Shown: positions 1 to 59,787, counted from the stretch's first letter. The stretch is 64,000 nucleotides of DNA from Typhlomys cinereus (GCA_023101885.1 JALPQD010000829.1:248001-312000); one strand, 5' to 3'. Notes: generated by a model from the letters alone, not told the origin. Numbers and translations are program-made.

Positions 1-317
1 AATAGACCAGAAGTTCGAGATGCCATTTTAATGTCACGTGGGAAATTTACACCTGATTTTAATGTGATTTGTCACAGTCAAAGCCCAGGTGCACCAGTCT
101 AAATAAAATTACTCCTAGTCTATGTGTATAAATGTAAATTTTAATGTAAAGATATGGGATATCACACCCAGAATCCCATATGCATACAAATATTCCAAAA
201 TCTAGAAAAATTGAAAGCACTTCTGGTCTCAGGCATTTTAAATAAGGTATATGCACCTGTCATGAATACTTTTTTAGGTCCTGTATAAGCCATTTTTTTA
301 TTTTACCTTTCATTTTT

Positions 318-551
318 TAGCATGTGTGTGTGCGTGTGCCTCAGAGGGCACTGTGCGTGTCTTTGGAACATGAGTGATTTTGAAGATCATCCTAGATTGT
401 TTCTACCTCCATTTTGCTTTGCTCTGGGATTCCCAGACTCCATCTCCCAGAACATCTCTGCCTGGCATTTTTACATGGGATCCAGGATCTGAACTCAGGT
501 CTTTCTACTTTTTGAGACAGAATCTTAACTCCTGAGCCATGTCTTCAGCCC
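318..551 (-). repeat. Old B2-like SINE
   Basis: This is a diverged antisense copy. It contains GGGATCTGAACTCAG-like (here GATCTGAACTCAGGTC) and ends CTGAGCCATGTCTTCAGCCC. Confidence 0.75.
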
Positions 552-1954
552 TATTTTACTTTTTGAGTTCCAGTTGCCGCGTACTAAGTTGACTTAATAA
601 CCTCCACAGTAAATAAGCTTTTTAGGAGAAAAAGGGCTGTCAGTTGAAATTCCTACTATCTCCCAGTTGTTGACATTTTTATTTAATGATTTATTTTACC
701 TTTCTATCAGTTCAGATGTGAAGTATAATTTAGAAAACTTTATATAGCATGGTACTTTGTTCATTCTGTTGCGGTACTACTAAGCTAGCATCTCTTCAGC
801 ATACTGCAAAATGATTGCTTCACACTAAATTACATCCAGTTCCTCACCTACTCATTTTTTTCAAGTTAGAACTTTTACAATTACTCCTCCTTCCCTCTCA
901 TTTTTGTTTTTTGCTTTTCTTTTAAGCAAATTCAGGTCCACAATATGTTGTTATTAACTGCAGTCACTGTGTACAATAGATCTCTAGCACTCATTCATCG
1001 CTGTAACCACCTCCCTTCTTTCCCATCCTCCATGGTGACTTTTAAGGATTGCTTTAACAAAGCAAACCGAATTAGAACTGCCATTACAGAAGGATCCAAA
1101 TGTTTGTCTTCTGGGTGACTATGTGGAAATGCTTGTTCGATTGGTAATTGGATTTGTCTGCAGCAACTGGCATGCTTATTCAGTGCCACCTGCTGGTGAG
1201 CTGAGTGGGGGTCGTAGTGTTGAGGTGGCCAGAGGGATTTGCTGTATGTGGGGCAGTAGAAAGGATGGCATAAGCGCCTGGACAACACGGGTGCATCGGT
1301 TATACAAGGTCATCTGTGAGGCATCACGGAAGTGTGCCTGCTTTTGACAATGGTGTATGGTAGTTCTGTGGTTGAAACGTGAGAGTCGTCATGTCTGTCC
1401 ATTTGTAAGTTATTTTCTATTTTTAGAACTTAACGTAAAACTCACATGGCAGTTCTACTGTCTTGGTACGACACCGAGTGGAAATAGTAGCACATCGGAG
1501 TCAGTCCTGGGGTCCTGTTTGGCGGCAGCTGTCAGCAGAGGTATCTGTCAACCTCTTCCTAGCAGTTCAAGCGGAGCGGATGGTTTTTCCTTTCCACTGG
1601 GCTACATGTGATTTCCTTGATTTCTGTGAGCCCCCCTCCCCACCTCGATCGCCAGTGTGCCTGGAGTTCAGTTTTGAGGATCACCAGCCTCCTGGCACTT
1701 ATGATCCTTTTTTTTTTTTAAAGCAAGATACTTTTCCTTGACACGTCGACCTTTGCTGCTGTTGAACAGGAAGTTACATTAATTCCAATTTGGTTTCTGT
1801 TTCTTGTTCTGTATGCCCTACTCATGGCATCCATCCCTCCTCTCAGAAGCATGCTCCCCCTTGAGGTAGAGTTACTGTCTCCATGTCTATTAGAAGCTGT
1901 TGTTCTTACTCTGTACTTTGAAGACTTTATTTAGACTAGTGCCCACAATTTTAC

Positions 1955-2100
1955 TCCTTTCTCCCCTCCCTCCCCCTCCTCCTTCACTTCTTCCTCCCCC
2001 TCCCTCCTTTCCTTTCCCTCCCCCTCCCCTCTCTTACTCCCCTTTCCTCCCTCCCCCCTCCCTCTCTCTCTCCCTCCCTTCCTCCCTTCATCCCCACCCC
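1955..2100. repeat. CT-rich low-complexity tract
   Basis: This is almost pure pyrimidine on the + strand (mixtures of CCCTCC and CTTCC). The proline- and leucine-rich frame across it is an artefact. Confidence 0.95.
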
Positions 2101-2102
2101 TG

Positions 2103-2305
2103 TAGTAGAGGGCACATATGTCCCTGTGGACCAAGGGTGACTTCAGGAATCATCTTGGATTGCTTCTAACTCTGCTTCACTCTGGGATTTCCCAGGCTCT
2201 GCCTACCAGAGCAGGAAGTGGCATTCTTACGTGGAACATGGGATCTGAACTCGGGACCTTCTGTTTGTGAGGCAGAATCCTAACCCTGGAGCTTTCTCTC
2301 CATCC
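2103..2305 (-). repeat. Old B2-like SINE
   Basis: This is a diverged antisense copy with GACCAAGGGTGACTTCAGG and GATCTGAACTCGGGACCTTC. It follows a long CT-rich tract that may have grown from its CA/GA-rich tail. Confidence 0.78.
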
Positions 2306-4269
2306 CCCTTTCATTTATTTGTTATTTCCTTTGGGCTTTAGTTTTCTATTTTTAAAGTCTCCGGACATTTTCATTTTGGTGCTATTTTTAAAGTTATATT
2401 CAACGTATCTAAAATTAAGCCCTTTATGCTCGTCTAGATTCAGACTTAACAACTATTTCTCTTAGTAATCCCAATTTTCTCATTTGAGATTGTCTCAAAC
2501 TTCCTTTACTCTTGGGTTTTGCCAGTGAGAATTTTTACATCAAGTGTTCAATTTAGCATCAAAGAATTTTATATAAATACTTTTACAGATTTCTAAATAA
2601 TCATTTAACCTGCCTAGAATTGTTGTGAAATGTCATAGTTTTGAAATTTATATATATTTATGATTATATTGTTGCCAGGTGATTACCTAAACCAGAGGGT
2701 ATAGTTGGTTGACATTGTGCCAGTATATCCATTGAGTGACATTTCCAACCACTGTAATCTCAAAATATGATGACTGTGAATGATGATGCCAGTAGCTCAC
2801 AGGGTAATGAAAATTGCTACAATTTCTTTTTGAAAAAGTTCAGAATACTGCAAAAACTATTGGTGTCTATTGCTAGAATTCATTGAAACAATTACCATCT
2901 TTTGGATGGGTATAAACAAGTAAAAAGAAAGATGTGATTTTCTTTCCTGTCTGCATTGACAGTGGCCCTGGATTCTATCTGTGCAATCCCCCCCACCCCC
3001 CAAGAAGACTTCCTTCCACCCAGTTCCCCATCCTGTGTCCTTCTTTCCCCATAGATACCGTTTTTAAAATTTTTTATTTTTCCTCCTAGTTTTATGAAAA
3101 CAAATACAACTATACTTTGATTGCTCCCCTTCCCCCACTTTGATCAGTCTCCTGCTTTGACCAGTGTGAACGTCTGCCGAGGAATCCTGTGTGTTAGGTT
3201 ACTTCCTGGAGGCCCTTCCTGTCCTTTGAGTATTGTGTGTGTCCGGGTCCCTGTGTGGACGAGCCACAAATCACTCTTGTGCACTCTGGCGGGTTTTCGG
3301 GTCAGTTGCCAGCTTTTTTACATTGACTAAACTTGAATTGAAAACTTACAGTTGGGTCCATTTACTTGGGTGAACAGAATCTTAGAAGTGGATTTTTTTT
3401 GGGTTAAAGGATAATATGTTACTAGAAAAAGTTCATGTTGTTGGGCATTTCCACCATCAATAGCCAAGTTTTGAATTGTTGATGTGTTTGTTGTCTGATA
3501 GTTCTGGAGTTGAGAGAGAAATTGTTGGAGGTTTGAAAGCAGAGTTTTAGAAACAGCGTTTGCCATCAGCAATTCTTTACCTATGCCACCCAGCCGTCTT
3601 ACAGTTACTAGTATTCCTGCTTTGGGTTGTTTCTGGACTGGTCTTTGCTTTCTTTGTTAGTGTGTAAGTCACGCTGAGCGTTGTCTCATTTCTCTCAGTC
3701 CCTTTAGTTTCATAGCCTGTTTTCTCCCGGCAAACTCCACCAAGTGTCAGACTTAACGTTTCTAAAGTCAGGTTAGCAGAAAGGCCTTGTGTCTGCTTAC
3801 TACAAATCACCCACCTTGACTCTCAACTGCTGTGCATTCTTCCTCTGTGTGTTTGTGTGTGTGTTTCTTTCCTTCCATTCTCCCCTCCCTTGCCTCTGTT
3901 CAGTTCTATTCTTCCTTTCAGAAATGGTGGAAAGCACCCATTTTGAAAGCCTTCTTTGGTCATTGTGGCCAGAAAGGACTTCTTTCCTTTCTGAACTTGC
4001 TTTGCCATGTTTGTCTGCTTTTATAAGGTGATAAGTATCCCACATGACTCATTAGAAATTGTATTTCCAACTGTTCACATAGTGGACAATGCATGACAGA
4101 ATAAGCATATTTGTTGGTAATGTAGCTTTCTTTCTAGTGAAATACTCAGTAATACTTGAATTGCGATGCCAAGACACAAACCTGTGCAGAACTCAAGTCT
4201 TGTGGCCATGTGCCTGTTTCTGCAAGTGAATTGAACTTGACCATAAAGATTTTAAGCTATCATGCTTTA

Positions 4270-4800
4270 AGATTTCTTTTTCTTAATAGTTTTGTTTAGA
4301 TGTAATTCACATACTTTAAAATCCACTTATTTTAAATGTAAAATTCAGTGATTTTTTAGGGAAGAATTGTGCAGCCAGAACCACATCCACTTGGAGGACA
4401 TTTCCATAGCCTGCAAAGGTCTGTGGACCTATTCAAGGTCATTTCTGCTTGTGACCCAAGCCAGCCCCTCACGTGCTTTCTGCCTTCTAAAACCATCTCT
4501 TCTTGACACCCTGAATACACGTGGAATCAGTCACATCTTTGTGTCTTTTTGCACATGTCACCCACTTAATATTTTTAGGTTCACCCATGTTGTATCAGAA
4601 CTTTGTTTTTTTATTGTCAAATATTTAAGTATAGTAGGCCTAGGCCACATTTGTGTATCCATTCACGTGCTGATGGTTGGTTGTGTTTGTTACGGTTTTC
4701 CAATTTTGGCTGTTAAAAATGCTGTGGACACTTATATGAACACCTTTGGATAATGGATTTTAAATCTCATTTGGGGATAGATACATAATGGTAGAATCAG
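4270..4800 (-). mobile_element. Old L1 (L1M-type) 3' end
   Basis: The + strand reads like the reverse complement of mammalian L1M 3' ends: GTAATTCACATACTTTAAAATCCAC, GGAATCAGTCACATC, TTCACCCATGTTGTATCAG, CCATTCACGTGCTGATGG. An open frame across it (4367-4753) is accidental. Confidence 0.7.
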
Positions 4801-4937
4801 TGAGATATGTTATAAATCTTTTTAACCAAACTTGTTCTTTTAATTCCTTGGATATTTACTAGCTTAAAACAAAGATAAAAAAAAAAAAGACAATGCAAAT
4901 GTTCATGATACTTTTGGGTCTCAATGATTTGTTTTTT

Positions 4938-5012
4938 AATTAGTTGTCCAAGAAGTTTCTTCCTATTTGTTTTTGAATTAGTTGTCCAAGAAGTTACTTC
5001 CCATTTGGACAT
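4938..5012. repeat. Two-copy 38-bp tandem duplication
   Basis: AATTAGTTGTCCAAGAAGTT begins at 4938 and again at 4976. Each copy continues with TTCTTCC/ACTTCCC and ATTTG. The two copies differ at a few positions. Confidence 0.9.
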
Positions 5013-5177
5013 TTGTTTGTTTCTTCTTGTATTATAGTCACAGACTTAAAGCTTTCAAGTGGCCTTAGTAGAGATGAAGCTTGACTAATGTCTTTAGAAA
5101 GCCTTCTGTTAGAATTTAAATTTTTTTGTTTTTAAAATGGAGTTTTTGATATTTAAAGGATGTCATTACCAATTCTT

Positions 5178-5418
5178 TTTTTTTAATTTTTTTTTTTTAT
5201 TTATTCAATTGTGCGTGTGTGCGTATGTATGTGTGTGTGCGCGCGTCTGTGTGTGTGTAGAACCACAGACGAATTCAGGAACCACCATGGACGCCTCCAC
5301 TTCCTCTGCCCCGGGAAACACAGGCTGCCCCCGAGTCTATACGTGGGATCTGGGATCCGAACTCAGGACCTTCTGCCTGCAAGGCAGAGGCTTAACCCCT
5401 GAGCCACCTCTCCAGCCC
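5178..5418 (-). repeat. B2-like tRNA-derived SINE, well preserved
   Basis: Read on the - strand it starts GGGCTGGAGAGGTGGCTCAGGGGTTAAG (A-box-like), has GAGTTCGGATCC (B-box-like), then a CA-rich segment and the tail TTGAATAAAT plus A-run. The target-site duplication ACCAATTCTT is at 5168-5177 and 5419-5428. Confidence 0.92.
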
Positions 5419-6789
5419 ACCAATTCTTAATCATATAAAAGAATCTATGTTACAAGAAAACATCCTAACCCTAATATAAATTCAGAGCACTTATCACAAG
5501 GTCAGACAAGCCTATAAAGGAAAAACAAGCAGAAAGTATTTACAGATTTAGATAACACAAGATTTTTCTAGATGGTGTAGGGGAAACAAATAGGGCCTTG
5601 TATATGTCAGGCGAGCCCACTACCATTGAACTACATTCTCAGTCTTAATTTTTTAATGCTTCTTGGCAGTTATAATTGTTTGACTAGAAGTGCCTTTAGT
5701 GCTGTATAGATAGGAGAAAACACATGTAAATATTTAAGTGAGAATTTTGTAAGCTTTGAATTTCAGTAAAAAATCAAATGCTCTCAAATACTAGATACTG
5801 TTCTTGGTAGAGATGTACAGACAAAATCCAAAATCTTAAACACACAATGGTCTGTACTTACAAGATATCAGCCCCTGTCCTAGAGTATTTAAGTATTTAA
5901 AATCCTCTGAATTAAAAAAAAATGGTGAAAATTTAAAATTAAAAAAAAAAGCAAGGCTATCTCATCCTACCTAAGGAAGGAAAGTAAACATGACTCTCCT
6001 GGGAAGCAGCGTATGGCAGGGGATAGAGGAAAATGCTCTCAAACTGCACCCGGAATCCTCGCCACTTACTAACAGGCCAAGTTTAGGCAAACGATTTAAC
6101 TCAGGTCTCTGAACCTGAGTGTCCTTTTTCGTAAAATGTCCGTGGTAAAGAGAATATAATTATTGTAGGGATCAAATGAGCTAAAATATTAAAGCTTCCA
6201 CTGTAAACCTGATGTAGAAGGTGCGGTTGCCATCCCAGCTCTCAGGAGTCTAAGATCCTGGGCCAACCTGGGAAAATAGGAAGATCCTGCCTCAGAAACA
6301 AACGAGAAGTGCTTATTTTGATACAAAGTCCAGTAAGATGGTTAAAAGTAAATAGGTTCCTTGCCAGAACAGTTCTATAAGGTTTGAGGTGACCATAGAT
6401 GGGGTTACATAAAAAGCAAGCTGTGAAGGTCATGGGGTTCATTCATTTAACAGAATGAGTACATCCATTGTAGAATGTGGGGCAACGGTGTGGAGGCGGA
6501 TTAGAAGTGCGGGACTGGTGATGGTGAGAGCAATGAAGTGACCTTTAGTCACTGACCAGGTGAAAGAAGGTGCTTAGACTCCGCTTGTGGCTATAAAGAG
6601 AAATAAGTGGATTTAAAGTGATAGAGCAAAAAATGGTAGAACTGACTTTTCATCAGGGCTAAGAAGAAACCTAAGCAGCTGCTTTCTTTCCTGGATGGGA
6701 AATGGAGAAGTGACTTCAGTGTAGAGGTGGAGAGACCAGTCAGGAAGTTAAGCATAACCTATAAAAATATGACATATAAAAATGATATT

Positions 6790-7006
6790 CCAGAGTTACA
6801 GAGATGGCTCAGTGGTTAAAGCACTTGCTACACAAGCAGAAAGGCAGGTTAGGACCACCTAGAGCAATGTAAAATGCCAGCAGGTGTGGTGGCCTGTGAT
6901 TCTAGCCTGAGAAGGCGGACGCTGGGAATCTCCAGAGCAAGCCATATTCAGCCAGACCAGCCACTCTGGGGGTGAGTTCTGGATTTGATCAGAAGCCATG
7001 TATCAG
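6790..7006 (+). repeat. tRNA-derived SINE (B4/ID-like), old
   Basis: It starts CAGAGATGGCTCAGTGGTTAAAGCAC, a tRNA-like A box, and continues with diverged SINE body sequence up to the next SINE. The assignment to a family is uncertain. Confidence 0.6.
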
Positions 7007-7287
7007 GGCCAGAGAGATGGCTCAGGTTAAGCCTTGCCTCCAAGCAAAAGGAACTGAGTTCAAATCCTGAAACTAGTAGCGGCCTGCACTTCTGGCTCTG
7101 GAAGGCAGAGCCTGGGAAATCCAGTGAAGCAGTAAGGAGGTAGAGCAGTCCAGTATGATTCCGGAAGTTACTCTTGGGACTCCACAGGTACATAGAGTAT
7201 CCTCTTTCTTTCTCAGCCACTCTCCTCCCCTCTCATACACACACACCCCTACACACATACACACCTGCAAAAAAAAAAAAAAAAAGA
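7007..7287 (+). repeat. Old B2-like SINE
   Basis: This sense copy runs from GGGCCAGAGAGATGGCTCAGG through GAGTTCAAATCCTG to a CA-rich tail and an A-run (7269-7286). The preceding 6790-7006 is a second, B4-like or ID-like piece beginning AGAGATGGCTCAGTGGTTAAAG. Confidence 0.78.
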
Positions 7288-7989
7288 AACCGTTTATCAA
7301 AAGAATCGAGTGGAGGAGTGATCAAGGATGATTGCTTATATCAATCTCAAATCTCCCATGTGTGCACATGTACTTGTCACACACTCAACCACAAGTGTGA
7401 ACATGGATATACCCCGGACCCCACACACACACACAAAATGGAAAAAGGAAAAAAATGTCCTATTTATGTGTCCTCTTTCATTTTTTTCTTCTCTGACTGT
7501 GAAACTCATTCCTGGTTTGTATAGCTAGAAAATAAAAATATTAAAGAGTATGTCAGGAAGCATGTTGCCTATCCTGGGATGGGAAATGAAGATATGAAGA
7601 AAGCTCATTTTTACTTAGCTTTGCTGGAGAACAGACTTTTTGCTTCACTTTCTTAATATTGTCAGTGTTTGTGTTTTGAAACTTATGCTTTAAGGGAAGA
7701 GAGTTTCTTGAATTTTTTAAATGTTTGAATAAATTTAATAGTGATATAATTAGAATTAATTTGTTGGTTCTTCAAGACTGTCATTAGAACTATTTGGGAT
7801 TTCTTGGTTTAGTAAATAAATCTGCATTTTTCTTACAACACTTACAAGGGTTTTGCTGTTTAACAGCTAGACAGTGAAGAAGCTATGCGTATGGCTGCGA
7901 TGCAGGAAAAGCTGCGGCCTGGCTCACGGGCCCTGCCTCTCTAGTGTCAGTTTTTGGCAAGTTGGTTTGAGCTGATTTTTTTTTTTAAT

Positions 7990-8286
7990 CTTTTTTTTTA
8001 TTATTATTATTATTTATTCGACTGTGTGCACGTGTGTGTGTATGTGCGCGCGTGTGTGTGTGTGTGTGTGTGTCTGTGTATGTGTAGAACCACGGACGAA
8101 TTCGCAAACCACCATGGACGCCTCCACCTCCTTCTGCCCTGGGATTCACAGGCTCCGCCCTACCAGGACCAGAAGCGCAGGCCGCCCCCACTTCTGCCTG
8201 GCGTCTATACGTGGGATGTGGGATCCGAACTCGGGACCTTCCGCCTGCAAGGTGGAGGCTTAACCCCTGAGCCACCTCTCCAGCCC
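7990..8286 (-). repeat. B2-like tRNA-derived SINE, well preserved
   Basis: This is a full-length antisense copy with the same head, B-box-like core, CA-rich part and an (AAT)n-containing tail. I could not settle the target-site duplication. Confidence 0.9.
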
Positions 8287-8896
8287 AATTTTTAAGATTA
8301 TTTTTAATCTTCTAATTCCTAATGTGGGAGGCAGGATGCTTTGGCACAAAAACACATATCCATAAGTTTCCAGTTTACAACTGTTTACCACGTATTGACT
8401 TCACGTGCTTACTGACTTCTGAGGAGGAAGAGGAGGATGCTTCCTTCCATAGCCATGGCGTTGTGCGAACAGACTTGTTATTCTGGTGTATTGACAACTA
8501 GGGCCTCAGAAACAGTGCCTGTCGTGTAGCAGTTTCCACTAAATATTTGTTAAATGAGTGTAAATGGCTACTAATGTTTTGTATTCTCATAGGCATAAAG
8601 CTTTATTAAATGAAGAGGTTAATTTTAGTCTAAGATTGAGTGTTTGAAGGAAAATTTTTTACCAAAAAGAAAGTTATGTCAGTTTTAACCAATTCATGTG
8701 TTTGATGGTATTGTTTTTAAATTTCTAAATCCTTTAAAGCCTTACATCTTTCTGCTTTCTTAATTCCTTTATGTATTTGTTTAAATGCATGTGTTCAGGA
8801 GTTTGTGTGGGTGTGTATGGAAATCTGTGTAGAGGCAGAGGTCAGCTTCTCGTGGTACTCCTTAGAATGGTTGTCCACCTTGGCTGGTTTTTTTTT

Positions 8897-9152
8897 TAAA
8901 TTTATCTGTGTGTGTGTATGTGTCAGGGGCCCTCCGTGTCCCTGAAGAGGACCAGGGGTAACTTGGAATCATACTGGGTTGCTTCTACCTCCTTTTTTAC
9001 TCCCCTCTGGGATTCCTCAGGCTCCGCCCACCAGGCCTGAAGTGCAGGCCAAAGCACTTCCCCCTGGCATTTTTACGTGGGATCTGGAATTCGAACTCAG
9101 GACCTTCTGCGTGTGAGGCAGAGTTTTAACCCCTAAGCCATCTCTCCAGCTC
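8897..9152 (-). repeat. Old B2-like SINE
   Basis: This is an antisense copy with TCTGGAATTCGAACTCAGGACC and CCATCTCTCCAGC at its head. It is inserted in a B4-like sequence that flanks it (8790-8896 and 9153-9300). Confidence 0.8.
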
Positions 9153-11172
9153 ACCTTGATTTTGAGAAAAGGTCTTTCACCAAGACTTAGAGATCATTGA
9201 TTCAGCTAATCTGACTGGCCTCTGAGCCCCAGGAATCCTCTCTACGTCCCCAGCTCTGGGGTTATAAGCACCACCTTGCCATGGGCTCGGGGTTCAAGCT
9301 TGTCTTCTTGCTTACACACTAGCACGTGTTCACTGAACCTCTCCCAGCCTTGTTATTTATTTATGAAAATATTTGTTGAGGTGTGTAGCAGACTGTGCTG
9401 TTCCAGCTTTTCTGCAGTGAAACCTTGCAACAAGGAGTGGGCTTGGAGTGGTGTCAGAAGGGAAGGTCCCCGCGGTGGGATGTCACAGTAGGGCTCGCCT
9501 TGGTAGGGCGGCTGGAATCTGTCTTGGTGACGGAAGGGAGGAGCTTCCACGCGGTCTCAACAGCCAGCGCTCCTCCGCAGGAGACTGAGACTTCCCCTTC
9601 CAGGAAAGAAGAAACCTTTTCCCCACTCACTTGCTGCTAGAAATCAGAAGTGTACTGCTAATTCTACCTTGACATTTTAAGTGCTGGGTTCCCAGGAATA
9701 CTGACGTGGCGAGAGGAGGTTGGGTTTCGAAGTTGATGCTGCCCAGTGACAGCCTCCTCTCGGGGCTGATTGTCATCAAGTGCAGTGTTCTGTGAGTCTC
9801 CCAAAGCAGATGAAAAGAGAAACGCCACATAGGGAACATTACCAGAGCTGTTGCTGAGTGGTCAGTTCTTCTTTAGTTGGGTGAATCTTACTTAAACAGA
9901 ATTATGTTCGGGTATGAAATATAAAAATAGTTACTCGCATGTGTAAAATACAGTACATTCAGAATCAGGAATGGTGGTGTGGTTTTGAAAAGTACCAAGT
10001 CCTACAAGTCAAATTATAAACATTTAGGTGCTTGAATTTTTATGAGTTAGCACTTAGTATCATATGCATGAACCGCAAGGACTCCTTCATGCCCGGGTTG
10101 CGCTGTTGGACTTGCTGAGTTAGTTGAAAAAGGTCTGAGGCTGGGGTTAGGGCAGCAGGGAGGCCTGTGTGCATCGTCCCTCCTCCCATTTCCTTCTGGG
10201 TGGTGACTGTGTGAAACTGTCAAAATGATTCCGTTTTTTTGATTTGCACTAGGAAGACTCAGTCACAACCCCTGTCTTGATGTCATTTACATGGGCAGTC
10301 TCCATGTTTCACACTGCAAAAGGCTAAATCATCACAGTATGAAATTCCTAAGGTCCTCGATTTCCAGGTCCAACATCTGAAGCAGTAGTGTTACACACTT
10401 AGATGTAATAACCATAACCATTTGGTAAAGATTTACTTGTTAAGTAATATATATTATATATATTATCATTGTTTATCTATCTATCTGTCTATCTAATCAT
10501 GGTTATACTTTACAAGATCTGAGGAAAGTGCAGACTAGAAGTTGAAGCTTAGTTGAGAGTAAACTAAGTTTCAAACCAATACTCTTTGAATTCAAGATAC
10601 AGTGTAAATTTTGATAATTCTTGCCAAATTCCCTTCTAAAGGAAGTGCCCATCTCATTTCATCTTCATTCTCACTAAAATTTGCTTTTTTCTTTTCTTAG
10701 TGAAGAATTATAAAAACTCACAGGTAACTAGTAAGATTCCATGGTTCTTCCTGTTTATTGGCTAGCTGTTTTTAGAAGTTTCCTAACCATATACCCATCA
10801 CGAAACTTTTTCTGTTGAGTGTATCTTCCTAGTTAATTGTGAGGATCAAATGACAACTTTAGAAGGTAAAGAAAGACAGTAAGAGTTGTGCTTTTTTCTT
10901 AAAGCTTTCTTCATGAGTACTAATAATTAAATATTTTGGATAAAATGTCTGCATAAACATTGGTACATACAACCACATAAGTGTGTTGACACTAGGAAGT
11001 GAAAGATGATTGCAGATACCCACAGATTGTCTGTTACCATTCCAGTTACCTGTCCTGGAATGTTAGAATTCATTACTTTTTCTTATTATCTTCAGGTTTG
11101 CCTGCAATGAGATTTCACTCTTCACACTTAAAGAACATTCTTCCTGAGTTGCTGTGAATAAATTTGGAATGA

Positions 11173-57466
<46,294 letters not shown>

Positions 57467-57885
57467 CCCTCCTAGAAGGGTCCGGCTGGGCGACCCGCAA
57501 GCTAATAGTCCAATGGAGACGATGAAAACACGTTCACAGCAGCCAGCCTGCCGCCACTTGGACCCTCATCAAGACCGAGATCACGACTCCCATCGGCTGG
57601 TCTCAGACTACAGCAGAACTGCTCAGGACTGATACATTTCAAGTCTGTAAATACGGACACCAACGCCATTTAACCTAACTTAAGAACAGAGGGAGCCAAC
57701 CCCTCCACGCGAGGGCTGCATGCTAGTGCATTTAAATCAGTACATTGGCTACCTGATCAACAGCTGTCATCCGGGGCAGCACCTGTCATGTTGGCAGCAC
57801 TTTGAGAGCAAGTCTGAATGGACCCACGTGTAATCTGCTATGAAAAACCATTTGTATAGTGTGTTTCATTTTTTAAATGTGTGAA

Positions 57886-57891
57886 AATAAA
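57886..57891 (+). terminator. Cul1: Cul1 proximal poly(A) signal AATAAA
   Basis: A canonical AATAAA lies 420 bases after the Cul1 stop, inside an A/T-rich stretch. It is followed by TGTACAAG and a T/G-rich segment (TTTGGTTTTGTTTTAAG) that can serve as the downstream element. Confidence 0.85.
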
Positions 57892-57959
57892 GAAAATTAA
57901 AGGATTTCTGTACAAGTCGCATTTGGTTTTGTTTTAAGTTTTACTAATTTCTATATGTA

Positions 57960-57965
57960 AATAAA
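57960..57965 (+). terminator. Cul1: Cul1 distal poly(A) signal AATAAA
   Basis: This is a second AATAAA, 74 bases after the first, in TGTAAATAAAAGATTTAATG. It is probably an alternative end of the same mRNA. Which signal dominates cannot be read from sequence. Confidence 0.65.
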
Positions 57966-59151
57966 AGATTTAATGATTGTGCAAATTTCTCTTCCCAGTG
58001 TCCTCCTGGACTTAAGAGGGCTGCGTTCTCTGCCTTGAACAATTAGAATCTTAATTGAGGCCTTTGATCTTTAGCGCCCGTGCTCCCGAGGTTCCGGGCA
58101 GCAGAACACAGAAGGTGAGACGGGTGACTGCAGAGTGATTCTTTGGACTGAATGACGCCGAGGGGACCCGGAGAAGGCTCGTAAAGTGGCCGGCTGCCTG
58201 CCATCTCGGCGCTGAGGGCGCCCACGGGGTGAGCCGGCCAGCCCTGGGTTCATGCAACAAGAGACCCTCCTGCCTCAGACGGGAGGGGCTGGTAAGCTGA
58301 AGATCCCAGGAGCGGGAGCGCCGTCCCTGGAGCGCCGTCCTGGGCCCGCGTGGTTGGGAAGAGAAGACGTTGGCAGGTGTCGTGTACGCCACGCCGCGCC
58401 CTCCCCCACCTCAGGTAATGGAGCACCTGAAGCCCGAGGGGCATCTAACGTCGGCTTTGGCTCTATCCCACCTGCACATGTGCACGTGCGTATACGCAAC
58501 CACACATCTCCCTCCCCCAAAACAAAAATAGAAGCTGAGGCTCAGAGAGGGTCCCCCAAGCAGGAGCTTCCCATCTGCCACCTTCCCAGCTTGCTCTGCT
58601 GACAGGGCCGGCACTGGGAGTCACAGCCTCGTGGTCACTGCTGACTTCCTGGGAGTTAAGACTGTGTTCCTCCAAGGAGGCGGGAAGTCGCCCCAGTGTG
58701 CCCCAAGATCCATCCAAGCCCAGGGGTTCGAGTCCCCCACATACCCTCACCTGCAGGATTGAACCACGTGCCACACCACACTTCAGCAACCCTTGCTCCC
58801 TTGGGGATTTACTGGCAAAGGGCCAGAGGGATGGAGGGGACAATGGGGGTCTTTCTCAGCCCTAGGACTCACCTTGCTCTTGGCTGCTTCATTTTCCTCA
58901 TACTTCACCTGTCACATGTGGCATACACAATAAATAACCTGACACAATTTAGGAAGGCGCCGCTGAAGAGAGCGAGCCTTCCCAGAGCAGCCTGGCATGG
59001 ACGGCTGGGGGCGAGGCCACAGCCCTGTGCTGTGAAGCATGTGTGCGAGGCACTGCAGGCCGCCTCGGCTGGGCCTCCCCAGACCCTTAGTGACACGACC
59101 CCCACTGCACGGAAGACCCTCCTTGCTCTCCACCTTAAGAGCCCCGGCGTC

Positions 59152-59425
59152 GGGGCTGGAGAGGTGGCTCAGGGGTTAAGCCTCTGCCTTGCAGGCGGAA
59201 GGTCCTGAGTTCGGATCCTAGACCCCATGTATAGACGCCAGGCGGAAGCGGGGGCGGCCTGCGCTTCTGGTCCTGGTAGGGCGGAGCCTGTGAATCCCCA
59301 GGCAGAGTAAACAAGGAGGCGGCGGTCCATGGTGGTTCCCGAATTCGTCCGTGGTTCTACACACACATACACGCACACACACACACACATACACGTGCTC
59401 AATTGAATAAATAATAAAAAAAAAA
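59152..59425 (+). repeat. B2-like SINE, intergenic, well preserved
   Basis: This is a full-length + strand copy. It is flanked by AGCCCCGGCGTC (59140-59151) and AGCCTCGGCATC (59426-59437), an imperfect duplication. Confidence 0.92.
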
Positions 59426-59787
59426 AGCCTCGGCATCAAACCTGCTTCAATATACAAACCGCAGCATGCGATGCTCACACATGCTTTTCCTCGCAGCCGT
59501 TCATTTTTTGTTTCTGAAAAAAGCCTGTTACAAGATACACCTCGGACCCACTTTCAAAGAAGTGTTTTGGGCACCGGCCCCTCAGGGCACTCCACGTGTG
59601 GAGTCCATGAGTTCACTTCCAGCTGCCTGCTCCTCATGGATTCCGTGCCTGAGTCTAGCCTTTCTCTCCTCTAATAAACTCTACCTGAAACCCCCCCCCC
59701 AAAAAAAAAAGGTTTTTGAAGGGTAGCTGGGACCTCTCCGATTGCTCCAGGACCCGGGTACACTTCCCAGGATACTTCCCAAGGCAC

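Larger units (their letters stand above)
57467..57985 (+). other. Cul1: Cul1 3' untranslated region
   Basis: This is non-coding sequence after the Cul1 stop codon and contains no recognisable repeat. Two poly(A) signals bound it, so the 3' end lies near 57905-57915 for the first or near 57980-57990 for the second. The cleavage positions are inferred. Confidence 0.85.

Noticed and set aside
4367..4753. 128-codon + strand frame
   Set aside because: It is antisense to an old L1 3' end, which explains the sequence.
58696..59208. 170-codon + strand frame after Cul1
   Set aside because: It ends inside a SINE, its composition follows local G+C content, and there is no domain. A downstream gene cannot be supported.
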